Assembly: GCA_049889815.1 (NCBI GenBank)
Contig: JBMHCR010000012.1
Span: 4,441 to 68,440 of the forward strand
Length of the DNA stretch: 64,000 bases
Source of the DNA: JBPOFY01 sp049889815
GTDB lineage: Bacteria; Verrucomicrobiota; Verrucomicrobiia; Opitutales; Coraliomargaritaceae
Direction: 5' to 3'
The notes beneath the pieces are model-generated. The model saw nothing but the letters and a program-made list of their open reading frames with translations. It made no database searches and was not told the origin of the DNA. Below, piece after piece: positions 1 to 7,816 of the stretch. Positions within the stretch are counted from its first letter, which is position 1. Each line of letters opens with the position of its first letter. A program made the position numbers and the translations under genes.

Positions 1-324
1 GCCTGGACTACCTTCGACCAACACGGTTATTTCGCTGGAGAGCGATGGGTCTGCATTTGAATTGGTTTCTGTGGATGTGTCGCTGATATCTTCCAGGGCG
101 ATCTCCATACCAGCCGCGGTAAAGCTCGCGCTTAGAAATTCGACGACGCCGTCGACGTGATCTTCGAAAAAACTTCTTTCTTCACGATCCGCCCAGATAT
201 TCGTCATCGACACTACGATGGTGGTCGCACCAGCCAGTAAGAATCCAGTGATGGCGATCGCTAGAATCACCTCCAGAAGGGTGAAACCTCGATTGCTTTG
301 AATAGATGCCGTGTAAGCGTTCAT
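1..324 (-). CDS. Type II secretion pseudopilin GspJ-like, partial (C-terminus beyond left edge)
   Basis: Not closed by a stop inside the window. The reading frame starts at an ATG (324-322), 2 bp after the stop of the preceding pseudopilin, and stays open to base 1 (108 codons). Residues 13-18 read G-F-T-L-L-E, the prepilin peptidase cleavage and methylation motif, followed by a hydrophobic helix with I-L-A-I-A-I and the Glu at mature position 5. The short basic leader and single N-terminal helix are typical of class III signal peptides. As fourth gene in a G-H-I-J order it is most likely the GspJ minor pseudopilin, part of the trimeric tip (GspI-J-K) of the T2SS pseudopilus. The identity as J rather than K or an unassigned minor pilin is inferred from order only. 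Confidence 0.75.
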   Translation of the reverse strand, partial: MNAYTASIQSNRGFTLLEVILAIAITGFLLAGATTIVVSMTNIWADREERSFFEDHVDGVVEFLSASFTAAGMEIALEDISDTSTETNSNADPSLSSEITVLVEGSPG

Positions 325-326
325 AG

Positions 327-791
327 CTAGAATCGGTCAAAATCTCTGGAGTCTAAAAGCGCTTCTTTCTTTTTCTGTAGGAGATCGGAGCGCTCTTCAG
401 CTTCAGACCAAGTCGGTCGCAGTAAGTAGAGGACCTCGCTGTAGGTTGGTGCTTGCTCTTCGAGTGGTTCGGAAAACTCGATCTCAAAGTATACTTGAAA
501 TAGATCGACTACGTTGGTCGGTTCGATTTGAGCGCGCCAGCTCGCCTCACCATTGTTAAGGGTTTCGAATCGTTCGCCATCCTCGGCGTCCTCGCGGTTC
601 GACTGTAGCAACAACTGCATACGCACGGCTCGTATGTCAGCGTCGCGCATACTATTGCCCTGCGCACGATTTCTCAGCTCAAGTGCATTCACCATTGTTG
701 CGGTCAAGATGGTAGCTGTGGTCGCGAATAAAGCCACCGCGATCACCACTTCGATCAAGGTAAACGCCTCTCTTTTATTCGCTGGTTTCAT
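327..791 (-). CDS. gspI: Type II secretion pseudopilin GspI-like
   Basis: 154 aa. Leader K-R-E-A then F-T-L-I-E-V-V-I-A, a class III prepilin signal with Glu5 in the mature protein and one hydrophobic helix (about residues 9-32). The globular part is short and acidic, as in minor pseudopilins. The residue before the cleavage site is Ala instead of the usual Gly. The start codon overlaps the stop of the upstream pseudopilin gene by 4 bp (ATGA), so the two are translationally coupled. GspI would sit in the pseudopilus tip at the inner membrane. The assignment to I relies on size and gene order. The prepilin nature itself is clear. Confidence 0.75.
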   Translation of the reverse strand: MKPANKREAFTLIEVVIAVALFATTATILTATMVNALELRNRAQGNSMRDADIRAVRMQLLLQSNREDAEDGERFETLNNGEASWRAQIEPTNVVDLFQVYFEIEFSEPLEEQAPTYSEVLYLLRPTWSEAEERSDLLQKKKEALLDSRDFDRF

Positions 792-1303
792 TCTGCGGCC
801 TTCCGTCTAAGGCTGGAAAATGGATCGAATGCGATGCGGATCGCGGTTCCGCTACCGATATCAATTTCGGCGACAAAGGGGCTGGAGCTTCGGTCCGGCG
901 AAAATTGAACCTCCTGTGTTTCAATACGTGCATCCTCAGGATCCGTAACTGGACTGAGGCCCTCACTGGGTTGAATTAGAAAAAACCGGATTACTCCTCG
1001 GGCATCCTCACCGAATTCGGGGCCGAGGGGAAATTGCTCGTTATTCGAAAGGATCAGACTGCCGGATTCGGCGTCGAACGAAAGGCGGATGGTCTTGCGC
1101 TCATTTGCGGCAAGGTAGCGTGCTTTTCGAATGGCTGCTTGCAGTGTTTCCTCGGTGCTCAGTTCATTGCCTCGATCCACCATCGAGGCGAAATTGGTCA
1201 CTACGATTGCCCCAGCCAATGCAATCAGGCCCAGCACGAGTACGATTTCGAGAATCGTAAAGCCGCCAGAGCGACCTTCGTTCTTACCAGTTGCCGATAT
1301 CAT
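788..1303 (-). CDS. gspH: Type II secretion pseudopilin GspH-like
   Basis: About 171 aa from the preferred ATG at 1303. The frame is open further upstream to 1360, but those extra residues would lie deep inside gspG. The chosen start follows G-G-A-A-A-G about 7 bp upstream and gives a normal short leader ending R-S-G-G before F-T-I-L-E-I-V-L-V. The Gly at -1 and Glu at +5 are both present. The globular domain has the small beta-sheet pattern of GspH/FimT proteins (GspH is the first minor pseudopilin above the GspG shaft). It overlaps gspG by 20 bp and gspI by 4 bp, so the genes form one transcript. Confidence 0.75.
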   Translation of the reverse strand: MISATGKNEGRSGGFTILEIVLVLGLIALAGAIVVTNFASMVDRGNELSTEETLQAAIRKARYLAANERKTIRLSFDAESGSLILSNNEQFPLGPEFGEDARGVIRFFLIQPSEGLSPVTDPEDARIETQEVQFSPDRSSSPFVAEIDIGSGTAIRIAFDPFSSLRRKAAE

Positions 1304-1733
1304 CGGCACTTTCCACTCCATCCGGGCCAAGCGACCAAACGTCATAGCCCTTTGCACCATTGATGTTTTTGCTGCCTGGGAAGCGATACTGGTAGGCGTT
1401 GTCCCAAGGATCCATCGGCAGTTCTTCGAGATAGGGGCCCTTCCATTTTGCTTCCTTTCCAGAAGGTGCCTTGATCAAGGCATTGAGCCCTTGCTCTGTG
1501 GTTGGGTAGTTGCCCAGATCCAGTTTGTAAGGGGCTAGTCCCAGCTTGAGGGTCTGCTTCACAAATATATCGGCAACCTTTTCTTGTTGTCCGCCGAAAA
1601 TTCCACCGATGTTTCCGACCACCAAGGTCAGGAGCAGGGCGATCAGGCCAATCACGAAAAGAATTTCAATCAAACTGAAAGCGCTGCGGCGGTTGCGGTG
1701 CTTCGCGGAAATAAAGCTGCGTTGTTTATGCAT
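1284..1733 (-). CDS. gspG: Type II secretion major pseudopilin GspG
   Basis: 149 aa. The leader ends R-R-S-A, then F-S-L-I-E-I-L-F-V, a prepilin signal. After the helix comes the family core N-Y-P-T-T-E-Q-G-L-N-A-L, then W-K-G-P-Y-L and D-P-W-D-N-A-Y-Q-Y, and near the C-terminus a G-Y-D-V-W-S-L-G-P-D-G segment. The Asp residues around the C-terminal loop match the calcium-binding site known in GspG. GspG forms the pseudopilus shaft that pushes folded exoproteins through the secretin, which fits a genome exporting many hydrolases. The residue at -1 is Ala, not Gly. It is the first of four pseudopilin genes read leftward. A 269-bp gap with no convincing gene separates it from tsaE. Confidence 0.9.
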   Translation of the reverse strand: MHKQRSFISAKHRNRRSAFSLIEILFVIGLIALLLTLVVGNIGGIFGGQQEKVADIFVKQTLKLGLAPYKLDLGNYPTTEQGLNALIKAPSGKEAKWKGPYLEELPMDPWDNAYQYRFPGSKNINGAKGYDVWSLGPDGVESADDIGNW

Positions 1734-2002
1734 AAAAGAAATATGGTTGGGTGTAGACCGTAGGTGCTTTAATGAGTTCCGTCTTCGCTAGAGAGATCAA
1801 GGTTATGGGTAGTGTGTTTCTGATAGATTCGAGTGTCGAGGGTTTTTAATGCGGATGCTAGGACATTTGAAATTGGTTGTGTTCCTTAAAAATCCTCTTG
1901 CTAGGAGCGTATTGGGGTCGATTTTTTGCTGGTATTATCAAATTGGAACAAAGTTGCGAGAGAGCAGTGATCGGGGGACGAGGCTGTTGCATCCACTTGT
2001 GT

Positions 2003-2449
2003 TTATTCTGCCGAATGCGTTAGTGAAATGGTGTGGTGCTGATCTGAATCGATATCGAGATTTAGCCGCCAAGCGTTCTTAGGTAGGCTATCTGCTACCC
2101 GTTCAGGCCACTCGATTGCGAAACACCATGGTGTGTTGATAAAGTCCTCAATCATAAGAGTATCGAGGCTTTGGTTGGGCTCCAAGCGATAGGCGTCAAG
2201 GTGAATGAGTTGGCGATTACCTTGATACACTGTGTATAAGTTGAAGGTCGGACTGGTTATCGGTTCTTTGATGGCCCAGGCTCGAGCGAGACCTCGAACA
2301 AAAGTAGTTTTTCCGGTTCCGAGGTCGCCGTAAAGAGCGAGAATGGTATTCTCAGGAACTTCATTTGCGAATGCGCTCGCAAGTGCTTCCATCTCGCACG
2401 CGTTGCAGGTCGTGACACCTTTTTCAAGTTGCTCGATCACTGTGCTCAT
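2003..2449 (-). CDS. tsaE: tRNA threonylcarbamoyladenosine biosynthesis ATPase TsaE
   Basis: About 148 aa from the ATG at 2449, which overlaps the thiL stop by 4 bp (ATGA). This coupling is why it is preferred to the in-frame GTG at 2482. The Walker A loop G-D-L-G-T-G-K-T lies at residues 41-48, followed by T-F-V-R-G-L and S-P-T-F-N-L, both family hallmarks. Further on come H-L-D-A-Y-R and I-E-W-P-E-R. TsaE is the ATPase partner of TsaB-TsaD in making t6A37 on ANN-decoding tRNAs in the cytoplasm. TsaD is encoded about 20 kb away at 22565. It is the last gene of the leftward operon from 6593. Confidence 0.93.
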   Translation of the reverse strand: MSTVIEQLEKGVTTCNACEMEALASAFANEVPENTILALYGDLGTGKTTFVRGLARAWAIKEPITSPTFNLYTVYQGNRQLIHLDAYRLEPNQSLDTLMIEDFINTPWCFAIEWPERVADSLPKNAWRLNLDIDSDQHHTISLTHSAE

Positions 2450-3420
2450 GCGTTCTTCAGGTGCTGGAAACCCTGCGACCATGGAAAGGCCTCGTTACTC
2501 ACGGCATCTAGGAGTGGGGTGTTTGGGAGGTCCGTTGCGATGATCGTGCCAATTCGGCTGAGTTGTAGTTGGGGAAAAGTTTGTGCCCAAGCCCGTTCAA
2601 AAGCAGATAGATCGCAGTCTTTCGATGCAGTGAAGAGCAGTTCGTAGTCTTCGCCGTCGCAAAAAACGTGTTCGAATGGATCGCAGCCAGTTTGCTCTGC
2701 AAGTAATCTGGCATCGTTTGAAACTGGCACTTGATTGAGGGCAATTGCCGCTGCACTTGATTCAGGGAGGAGGTGCGTCAAGTCTTTAGCCAAGCCATCT
2801 GTCAGATCCATGAGTGCTGTGCAATCCGATTGTTGCACGAGCCACTGACCTTCCCCGAGGCGTGGTTTGAAGTGATAGTGCTTTCCGAGAATGCTCCCGC
2901 CGAGTGAGCCCGTTACATAGATTGCGTCACCAATAGAAGCGCCGGTGCGGAGTTTCGTTTGCTCAATCAAACCAACGAGCGTAACAACAGCCGAAAACTG
3001 GCGCGTTTCAAGGGCACTCACGTCTCCACCCACAATCTTTAGATCGTAATGCTGCGCGCTTTCTCGGATTCCTTTAAAAAACGATTCGAGCCAATCGATA
3101 GAGGTGTCTGCGCCACAAAGTAAGGCGAGGACTGCGTGTTGCGGGTGGCCACCCATCGCGGCAATATCGCTCAAGTTTCGCTTTATGAGTTTCGATCCAG
3201 CGTCTCTGGCACTAACTGTACTGTCAAAATGCTGTCCGTAGCTGAGTGTATCGGTTGTAATAATCTGCCGAGTCTGGCCGGCTTCAGTTATCGCACAATC
3301 ATCCCCCATGCCGTTGGGGGCAGGCGGATTGACTGAACCTAGCCACTTTTTTATGAGCCGTATCAGTTGTATTTCACCGATGTTTTGTACCTGCTCGGTC
3401 GGTATCTCTGTAAAAGGCAT
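2446..3420 (-). CDS. thiL: Thiamine-monophosphate kinase ThiL
   Basis: 324 aa, normal length. It phosphorylates thiamine monophosphate to thiamine pyrophosphate in the cytosol. The AIR-synthase-like fold is shown by G-D-D-C-A-I near the N-terminus, T-T-D-T-L, the central G-G-D-V-S, L-T-D-G-L-A-K-D-L and the C-terminal D-G-E-D-Y-E-L-L-F-T. These acidic motifs bind Mg-ATP and substrate. It starts 9 bp after the exonuclease III stop and overlaps tsaE, within the same leftward operon. A thiL-tsaE pairing is common housekeeping linkage. Confidence 0.95.
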   Translation of the reverse strand: MPFTEIPTEQVQNIGEIQLIRLIKKWLGSVNPPAPNGMGDDCAITEAGQTRQIITTDTLSYGQHFDSTVSARDAGSKLIKRNLSDIAAMGGHPQHAVLALLCGADTSIDWLESFFKGIRESAQHYDLKIVGGDVSALETRQFSAVVTLVGLIEQTKLRTGASIGDAIYVTGSLGGSILGKHYHFKPRLGEGQWLVQQSDCTALMDLTDGLAKDLTHLLPESSAAAIALNQVPVSNDARLLAEQTGCDPFEHVFCDGEDYELLFTASKDCDLSAFERAWAQTFPQLQLSRIGTIIATDLPNTPLLDAVSNEAFPWSQGFQHLKNA

Positions 3421-3429
3421 GTTTGCGAG

Positions 3430-4215
3430 CTATTTCAGGGTCAGCGAAATCGGGCAATGATCGGAACCCGTGACTTGTGAATGAATTTCGCCATCGATTA
3501 TTTGAATTTCGAGTGCGGCCGAGCAGCAAAAGTAATCGATCCGCCATCCGATGTTGCGTTCGCGCGCGGCTGCCCGATAGGACCACCAGCTGTAGCGTTG
3601 GGCTTCTTGCGGGTAAAGTAGTCGGAAGCTGTCGACGAAGCCAGCATCAATAATTGAGTCAAACCTTGATCGTTCTTCGTCGGTAAATCCCGCGTTCTTG
3701 CGATTCGTTTTCGGGTTGGCGAGATCGATCTCTTTGTGAGCTACATTCAAATCACCGCAAAAGATGACCGGTTTGCTATTTTCGAGTTCCTTGACGAATG
3801 CCAGAAAATCGACGTCCCATTCCTGTGTCCGGTAGTCGAGACGACGAGGACGCTTATTCTCGTCATGGTTCTGTGAGTTTGGAGTGTAAACCGTAACTAA
3901 AAAGTAGTCTTCAAATTCGGCAGTGATCACGCGACCTTCTTTGTCATGTTTTTCGATACCGAGACCATATTGAATAGAGAGTGGCTCTATTTTACTCAGA
4001 ATAGCGGTACCAGAGTAGCCTTTCTTCTCGGCACAATTCCAGTATACGTAAGGATAGCCCTCGAATTGAAATCCGGATGTGAGGTCATCGGAGATCTTGG
4101 TTTCCTGTAAGCACATTACATCCGGTGCGCTATCACCAAGGTAGCTTTCAAAGCCTTTTTTAAGGACAGCTCTTAGGCCATTCACATTCCAAGAAATTAA
4201 GTGTTTGGGTGACAT
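3430..4215 (-). CDS. xth: Exodeoxyribonuclease III (AP endonuclease)
   Basis: 261 aa, endonuclease/exonuclease/phosphatase fold. Visible motifs in order: S-W-N-V-N-G-L-R-A, L-Q-E-T-K-I (metal-binding Glu), V-Y-T-P-N-S, G-D-L-N-V-A-H with the following D-L-A-N-P-K, N-A-G-F-T and the terminal G-S-D-H-C-P-I. These match the ExoIII/ExoA group of class II AP endonucleases, which cut the backbone 5' of abasic sites in base-excision repair. No signal peptide is present. It lies 22 bp downstream of apbE and 9 bp upstream of thiL. Confidence 0.95.
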   Translation of the reverse strand: MSPKHLISWNVNGLRAVLKKGFESYLGDSAPDVMCLQETKISDDLTSGFQFEGYPYVYWNCAEKKGYSGTAILSKIEPLSIQYGLGIEKHDKEGRVITAEFEDYFLVTVYTPNSQNHDENKRPRRLDYRTQEWDVDFLAFVKELENSKPVIFCGDLNVAHKEIDLANPKTNRKNAGFTDEERSRFDSIIDAGFVDSFRLLYPQEAQRYSWWSYRAAARERNIGWRIDYFCCSAALEIQIIDGEIHSQVTGSDHCPISLTLK

Positions 4216-4237
4216 GAATACGTGGGTTAGTTTGAGA

Positions 4238-5065
4238 TTAGAAATTGGGTTTGAGGAGTTGTATTTGATCGTCGGTCTCTGAGTAGATCAAGGCACCGCT
4301 GTTAACCAAGTCATTTAATTCGTCTTGTGTCATGAGCATGTTTGCAGTGGACCAAGCATCTGCGAAAGTTGCAGTCTTTTCGACACACCAAAGCCGCGTG
4401 TGCGCGTAGTCGGTTGCGTCACCCCTTGGTGAGACAATGTGACTTCCTTGGACGCCGGTGCCGGATGCCGAGAGTGCTTGATTCTTAAGCGCGATTTCGA
4501 GCGTATTGTGATTGCCTTTTAGCTCGATGTTCCAGCTGCTGTCGCCGAAAGCGAGCTGTGTACTACTACCTGCTGAGATCAGGGCGGAGTGAATGCCGTG
4601 GTCTTGTAAAAGCAACTTAACCTGATCGAGTGCATAGCCTTTGCCGATCCCACCCAGATCGATTTCGCGGCCTGCTTCAACGCAATGAATCGCGGGTTTG
4701 TCGGGATCGACCATTAGTTGCCCATTGAGCGCTGGAGGGGCACCCTCCAAATGGTTTTTTCGGTGCTCTATCTGTTGTCCCAAGGTGATGTCGAAAAGTC
4801 CTCCTGTCTGCATGTAGGCTTCTAGCGCGTGGCGTAAGCATTCATAGCAGCGCTCCGTCAGGAAACGTGATTCGCCGCTCTGCATGTGGTTGATCGCCCA
4901 CACATCGCTGCCTTCGATATAGCGACTGAGTGTGTTTTCAATATCGTCAATCAGAGTGATGCCCGCAAAGGCAGCCGCCTGAGCTTGCCTGGCGTCTTCA
5001 GAAAGCATACGAAGCGTAAATGTGGTCTTCATCGCTTCGTGAGTGAATACATGCGGTTCAGTCAT
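4238..5065 (-). CDS. apbE: FAD:protein FMN transferase (ApbE family)
   Basis: 275 aa. ApbE transfers FMN from FAD onto a Thr of targets such as NqrB/C and RnfG. Key features are D-L-G-G-I-G-K-G-Y-A-L-D in the middle (usual form is D-L-G-G-I-A-K-G), L-I-S-A-G-S-S nearby, A-T-D-Y-A-H-T-R, and A-D-A-W-S-T-A-N in the C-terminal third, the Mg-binding Asp/Thr patch. It lacks the lipoprotein signal seen in most ApbE proteins, so it may act in the cytosol or at the inner face of the membrane. It overlaps the upstream glycosyltransferase gene by 8 bp, which shows coupling. Confidence 0.85.
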   Translation of the reverse strand: MTEPHVFTHEAMKTTFTLRMLSEDARQAQAAAFAGITLIDDIENTLSRYIEGSDVWAINHMQSGESRFLTERCYECLRHALEAYMQTGGLFDITLGQQIEHRKNHLEGAPPALNGQLMVDPDKPAIHCVEAGREIDLGGIGKGYALDQVKLLLQDHGIHSALISAGSSTQLAFGDSSWNIELKGNHNTLEIALKNQALSASGTGVQGSHIVSPRGDATDYAHTRLWCVEKTATFADAWSTANMLMTQDELNDLVNSGALIYSETDDQIQLLKPNF

Positions 5066-6593
5066 TAGCAGCAGGATGGATCCATGCGTTCCAAATGTCG
5101 TTACGTAGATGAAGCGTGATTGGAACTTCGGCTCTCAACGATCTGGGTAAGGCGGTATGGCTGGTCTCGAGCCGGCGAGCGACTTCTGGGTTTTGCTCGG
5201 GCATGGCAAACACGATTGAGAGTGTCTCGATCGCAGGGTCGTATTTGGACCAGTAGCCGATCGAGTCTAAGTTCTTCAGATACCATGGAAGCGGCCAGTA
5301 GCCGCTTCCGATGACTGCGATAGGCTCACCGCCGATGGATTCATTGTGTGCCGTAAGTTCATCGAGCCAATCGGCCAGTGCTTCCGTGTCCTTGCTGGTC
5401 GGAACGTATGCGTAGGGGTTGCGGATGTCGCTTGAGAAGCGCCCCGTCGCGTGGAGGCTTTGCTTGGTTTGATAGCCGGCTCCGAGAATAATAAGGAGGA
5501 TGCACGCAACTCTAAGAGCTGGCTTACTGCGTAGTGCTGCTTCGACTACAAATCCGCAGAGCAGGCAAAGGTGTGCCCATGGTACAAGCATCAGCCACGG
5601 TGTCTTGTAGCTGATAAGGCTATAAATGAGAAAGTGTCCGACGGTTGCTACGCCTAAAAAAAGAATCACTGAGCGCTTGGCCTTTTGCAGGCAAGCAATT
5701 GCTAGGCTTGCTACTGCTAATACTGGAACAATCCCTTCGGTCCAGATGATGCCGGCCTGGTGTTTCGGCATGACCAATAATTGTAGGTAGTAGCTGAAGG
5801 CTTTGTCATGCCCCGGAGTGGTTTCATAGACAAAGAAGGTCTTGAAGGCGTTCATCGCACCATCCATCGATCGAAACCCGTTGCTGTAAAAAAGGACTGC
5901 CGTGACCAGAGTTGTACCGATAAATAAGGTTGCGGGCAGGATGTAAGTGCCAAGCCCTCGCGCTACATCTTCTTCGCCGCGATTGCTTAAGAAGAGGGTG
6001 AGGCAGGCCGCAGCCCATGTGAGCATCGATACTGCGAAGGTTTCTTTGGTAGCATACATGAGTCCGGCTCCGAGCCCGCCGATTGCCGCAACCATAAGTG
6101 TTGGTTTGCTCGCGAGTCGGTAAACGACCGGCAGTGTCAGCATAGCAAAAAGCAGGAGCAGGCTCTCGTGAATGAACATGCGACTGTAATAGACGAGCAG
6201 AGGAGACGTCGCCATAAAGCTGCCCGCTGCGAGTGTGCCCCATGGTCCGATGCATCGAGTCCAAAAAAGGGGCGTCAGCACCACCAGCAGTCCCGCGATT
6301 ACTGGCCCGGTTCGGAGTGTTTTCTTGCTCAAACTTTGCCAGCTTTCTTCTCCACCCAGTTTTGCGATCGGCTCAGCTACAATGCTGAGTATTGGTCCGT
6401 GAAAATGCTTTGGATTAAAGGCGTAATTGTTCGCTTCCATACGGTTCGCGGTGATTCGTGCCCCCGTCGCTTCGTCAGCGTGCATAGGCCTATCTGCCAG
6501 ATCATTCAAGCGCAGGTAGGCTGCTAGAGCGATCACGCACAGCCATGCGCATAGGATGAAGACTCGATGAGGCATGGTCGGATTTTGCATCAT
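5058..6593 (-). CDS. Agl23/TIGR03663-like polytopic membrane glycosyltransferase (GT39-type)
   Basis: About 511 aa with roughly ten hydrophobic segments. The N-terminal loop after the first helix has M-H-A-D-E-A-T-G, the acidic D-E pair expected in GT-C enzymes, and further on F-H-G-P-I-L and Y-Y-S-R-M-F-I-H-E, which I recognise from the TIGR03663 (Agl23) group. Such proteins transfer sugars from polyprenyl-phosphate donors on the outer face of the inner membrane. The start at 6593 is set by a good Shine-Dalgarno GAGGTG 5 bp upstream. It heads the leftward operon and diverges from a GT2 gene that could supply the polyprenyl-phosphate sugar. Confidence 0.75.
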   Translation of the reverse strand: MMQNPTMPHRVFILCAWLCVIALAAYLRLNDLADRPMHADEATGARITANRMEANNYAFNPKHFHGPILSIVAEPIAKLGGEESWQSLSKKTLRTGPVIAGLLVVLTPLFWTRCIGPWGTLAAGSFMATSPLLVYYSRMFIHESLLLLFAMLTLPVVYRLASKPTLMVAAIGGLGAGLMYATKETFAVSMLTWAAACLTLFLSNRGEEDVARGLGTYILPATLFIGTTLVTAVLFYSNGFRSMDGAMNAFKTFFVYETTPGHDKAFSYYLQLLVMPKHQAGIIWTEGIVPVLAVASLAIACLQKAKRSVILFLGVATVGHFLIYSLISYKTPWLMLVPWAHLCLLCGFVVEAALRSKPALRVACILLIILGAGYQTKQSLHATGRFSSDIRNPYAYVPTSKDTEALADWLDELTAHNESIGGEPIAVIGSGYWPLPWYLKNLDSIGYWSKYDPAIETLSIVFAMPEQNPEVARRLETSHTALPRSLRAEVPITLHLRNDIWNAWIHPAAND

Positions 6594-6598
6594 TCTTT

Positions 6599-6604
6599 CA
6601 CCTC
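6599..6604 (-). promoter_or_regulatory. Ribosome binding site that fixes the start of the membrane glycosyltransferase
   Basis: GAGGTG on the minus strand, 5 bp before the ATG at 6593. It argues against the in-frame upstream codon at 6611. It is one of few strong Shine-Dalgarno sites in this window. Confidence 0.6.
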
Positions 6605-6659
6605 GCTGCAACCCTCTTTGCCGTTGATGCTGGGTTAATTGATGCTTTTATTCAAATGA

Positions 6660-7409
6660 GTGAGGAACAAGGCGCAGATCTTATTAGTGACCCCGGTATG
6701 GAATGATTCTATGCGCCTTGCTAAGTTCGGCCCTGATTTGGCTCGGGCTTTAGCGGCCTCAGAGCTTCCGGTTCGTTGGCTTGTTGCAGACGATGGATCT
6801 TCGGCCGCCGAGAAGGAGCAACTTCAAACCCTGGTCAAGCAGTTTTCGGCTGTTTTCGATTCCATAGAGCTCTACGAGTGTGCACAGCGCTTCCGTAAGG
6901 GAGGCGCTATTTACCAAGCGTGGGATCGGAATAGCGATGTGTCTGCCGTCGCTTTTGTGGATGCCGATGGCGCGATCACTGCGGCTACTGTGGTAGAGTT
7001 TCTCGCAGCACAGATGGAGACGCAGGACGCGGCTCTGGTTGGCGTTCGTAAGGATACCGTGGATACGCCGGTGAACCGTCCTGCAGGACGTGCTTTGTCA
7101 TTTACGTTGTTTACCTCGCTGGTTCGATTGCTAACCGGCACACATTTTAAGGACACGCAGTGTGGATTGAAAGTGATTCCCGCTGCGATGTATCGAAAGG
7201 TATCTGGTCGGCTGAAAGAGACCGGGTTCGTATTCGATGTTGAGCTATTGGTCGCACTCAAGAGCAATGGTGTGAAGATTCTGGAACGGCCCATTTCTTG
7301 GTCCGAGATGCCGGATGGGAAAGTGCATCCGCTGAAGGATGCTTGGGGGATGTTGATTGGCCTTTTACGAGTTCGAAAGCGTCTGAAGGCAGGGCAGTAT
7401 CAACTCTAG
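6660..7409 (+). CDS. Family 2 glycosyltransferase (polyprenyl-phosphate glycosyltransferase-like)
   Basis: 249 aa, cytosolic. GT-A motifs: an N-terminal T-P-V-W-N-D, V-A-D-D-G-S-S (nucleotide binding), F-V-D-A-D-G (the metal-binding D-x-D), and later D-T-Q-C-G-L-K followed by F-D-V-E-L-L, which are characteristic of dolichyl/undecaprenyl-phosphate glucosyl- or mannosyltransferases. No membrane segments are visible. The frame begins with GTG at 6660 without a clear Shine-Dalgarno, so the start is uncertain. It is divergent from the GT-C membrane transferase, whose lipid-linked donor it may make. Confidence 0.8.
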   Translation: MRNKAQILLVTPVWNDSMRLAKFGPDLARALAASELPVRWLVADDGSSAAEKEQLQTLVKQFSAVFDSIELYECAQRFRKGGAIYQAWDRNSDVSAVAFVDADGAITAATVVEFLAAQMETQDAALVGVRKDTVDTPVNRPAGRALSFTLFTSLVRLLTGTHFKDTQCGLKVIPAAMYRKVSGRLKETGFVFDVELLVALKSNGVKILERPISWSEMPDGKVHPLKDAWGMLIGLLRVRKRLKAGQYQL

Positions 7410-7418
7410 CGTTCGCCA

Positions 7419-7748
7419 TTAGTTCTCAGTGTGCTTGCGTCTATACCGTCCGGGTGCGAGTCCGAAGAGTTTTTGAAATTCGCGTGTGAAGTGACTGTGG
7501 TCGTAGAAACCAACTTCTTGTGCTATGACGCTGATGGTTTCATCGCTGTGCATGAGTAGCTGACTGGCACGTGTGAGCCGGTAGCTGATGAGAAAGCGTG
7601 ATGGGGTCTGTTCGAAGACCATTAGAAAGCGCCCGTTCGTAGCTCCCAAGGAAAAGGATACGTCGCCGAGTGCGCGAAACAGTGCGATCGGGCTTTCAGG
7701 GTTGATGCTGGCGCATATGTATAGATTATTTCTAACCATTGCATACAC
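7419..7748 (-). CDS. AraC-type HTH DNA-binding domain protein without a sensor domain
   Basis: 109 aa from GTG at 7748 (ATG alternative at 7739). The only domain is the C-terminal half of an AraC/XylS regulator. It has the linker helix I-S-Y-R-L-T-R-A-S-Q-L-L, the second HTH T-I-S-V-I-A-Q-E-V-G-F-Y-D-H-S-H-F-T-R-E-F, and the closing G-L-A-P-G-R-Y-R-R-K. The frame is closed by a stop just upstream, and only about 70 bp separate it from the divergent isomerase gene, so no N-terminal sensor fits there. It is either a naturally short regulator or a truncated one. Position suggests control of the 7817-12795 cluster. Confidence 0.75.
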   Translation of the reverse strand: MYAMVRNNLYICASINPESPIALFRALGDVSFSLGATNGRFLMVFEQTPSRFLISYRLTRASQLLMHSDETISVIAQEVGFYDHSHFTREFQKLFGLAPGRYRRKHTEN

Positions 7749-7816
7749 AAAAATGCTGAATTTTTTTAAGGATCATTTGGGAGATTTGTGTTAATTCATC
7801 TTAAAAATGCTCCTTT

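Noticed and set aside
1734..2002. Possible gene in the 269-bp gap between gspG and tsaE
   Set aside because: A 77-codon plus frame runs across the gap into tsaE, but it has no conserved pattern or plausible start context. I see nothing else there.
7749..7816. Promoter TTGGGA / CTTAAA for the isomerase cluster
   Set aside because: Both boxes are weak matches and AT-rich sequence makes chance likely.
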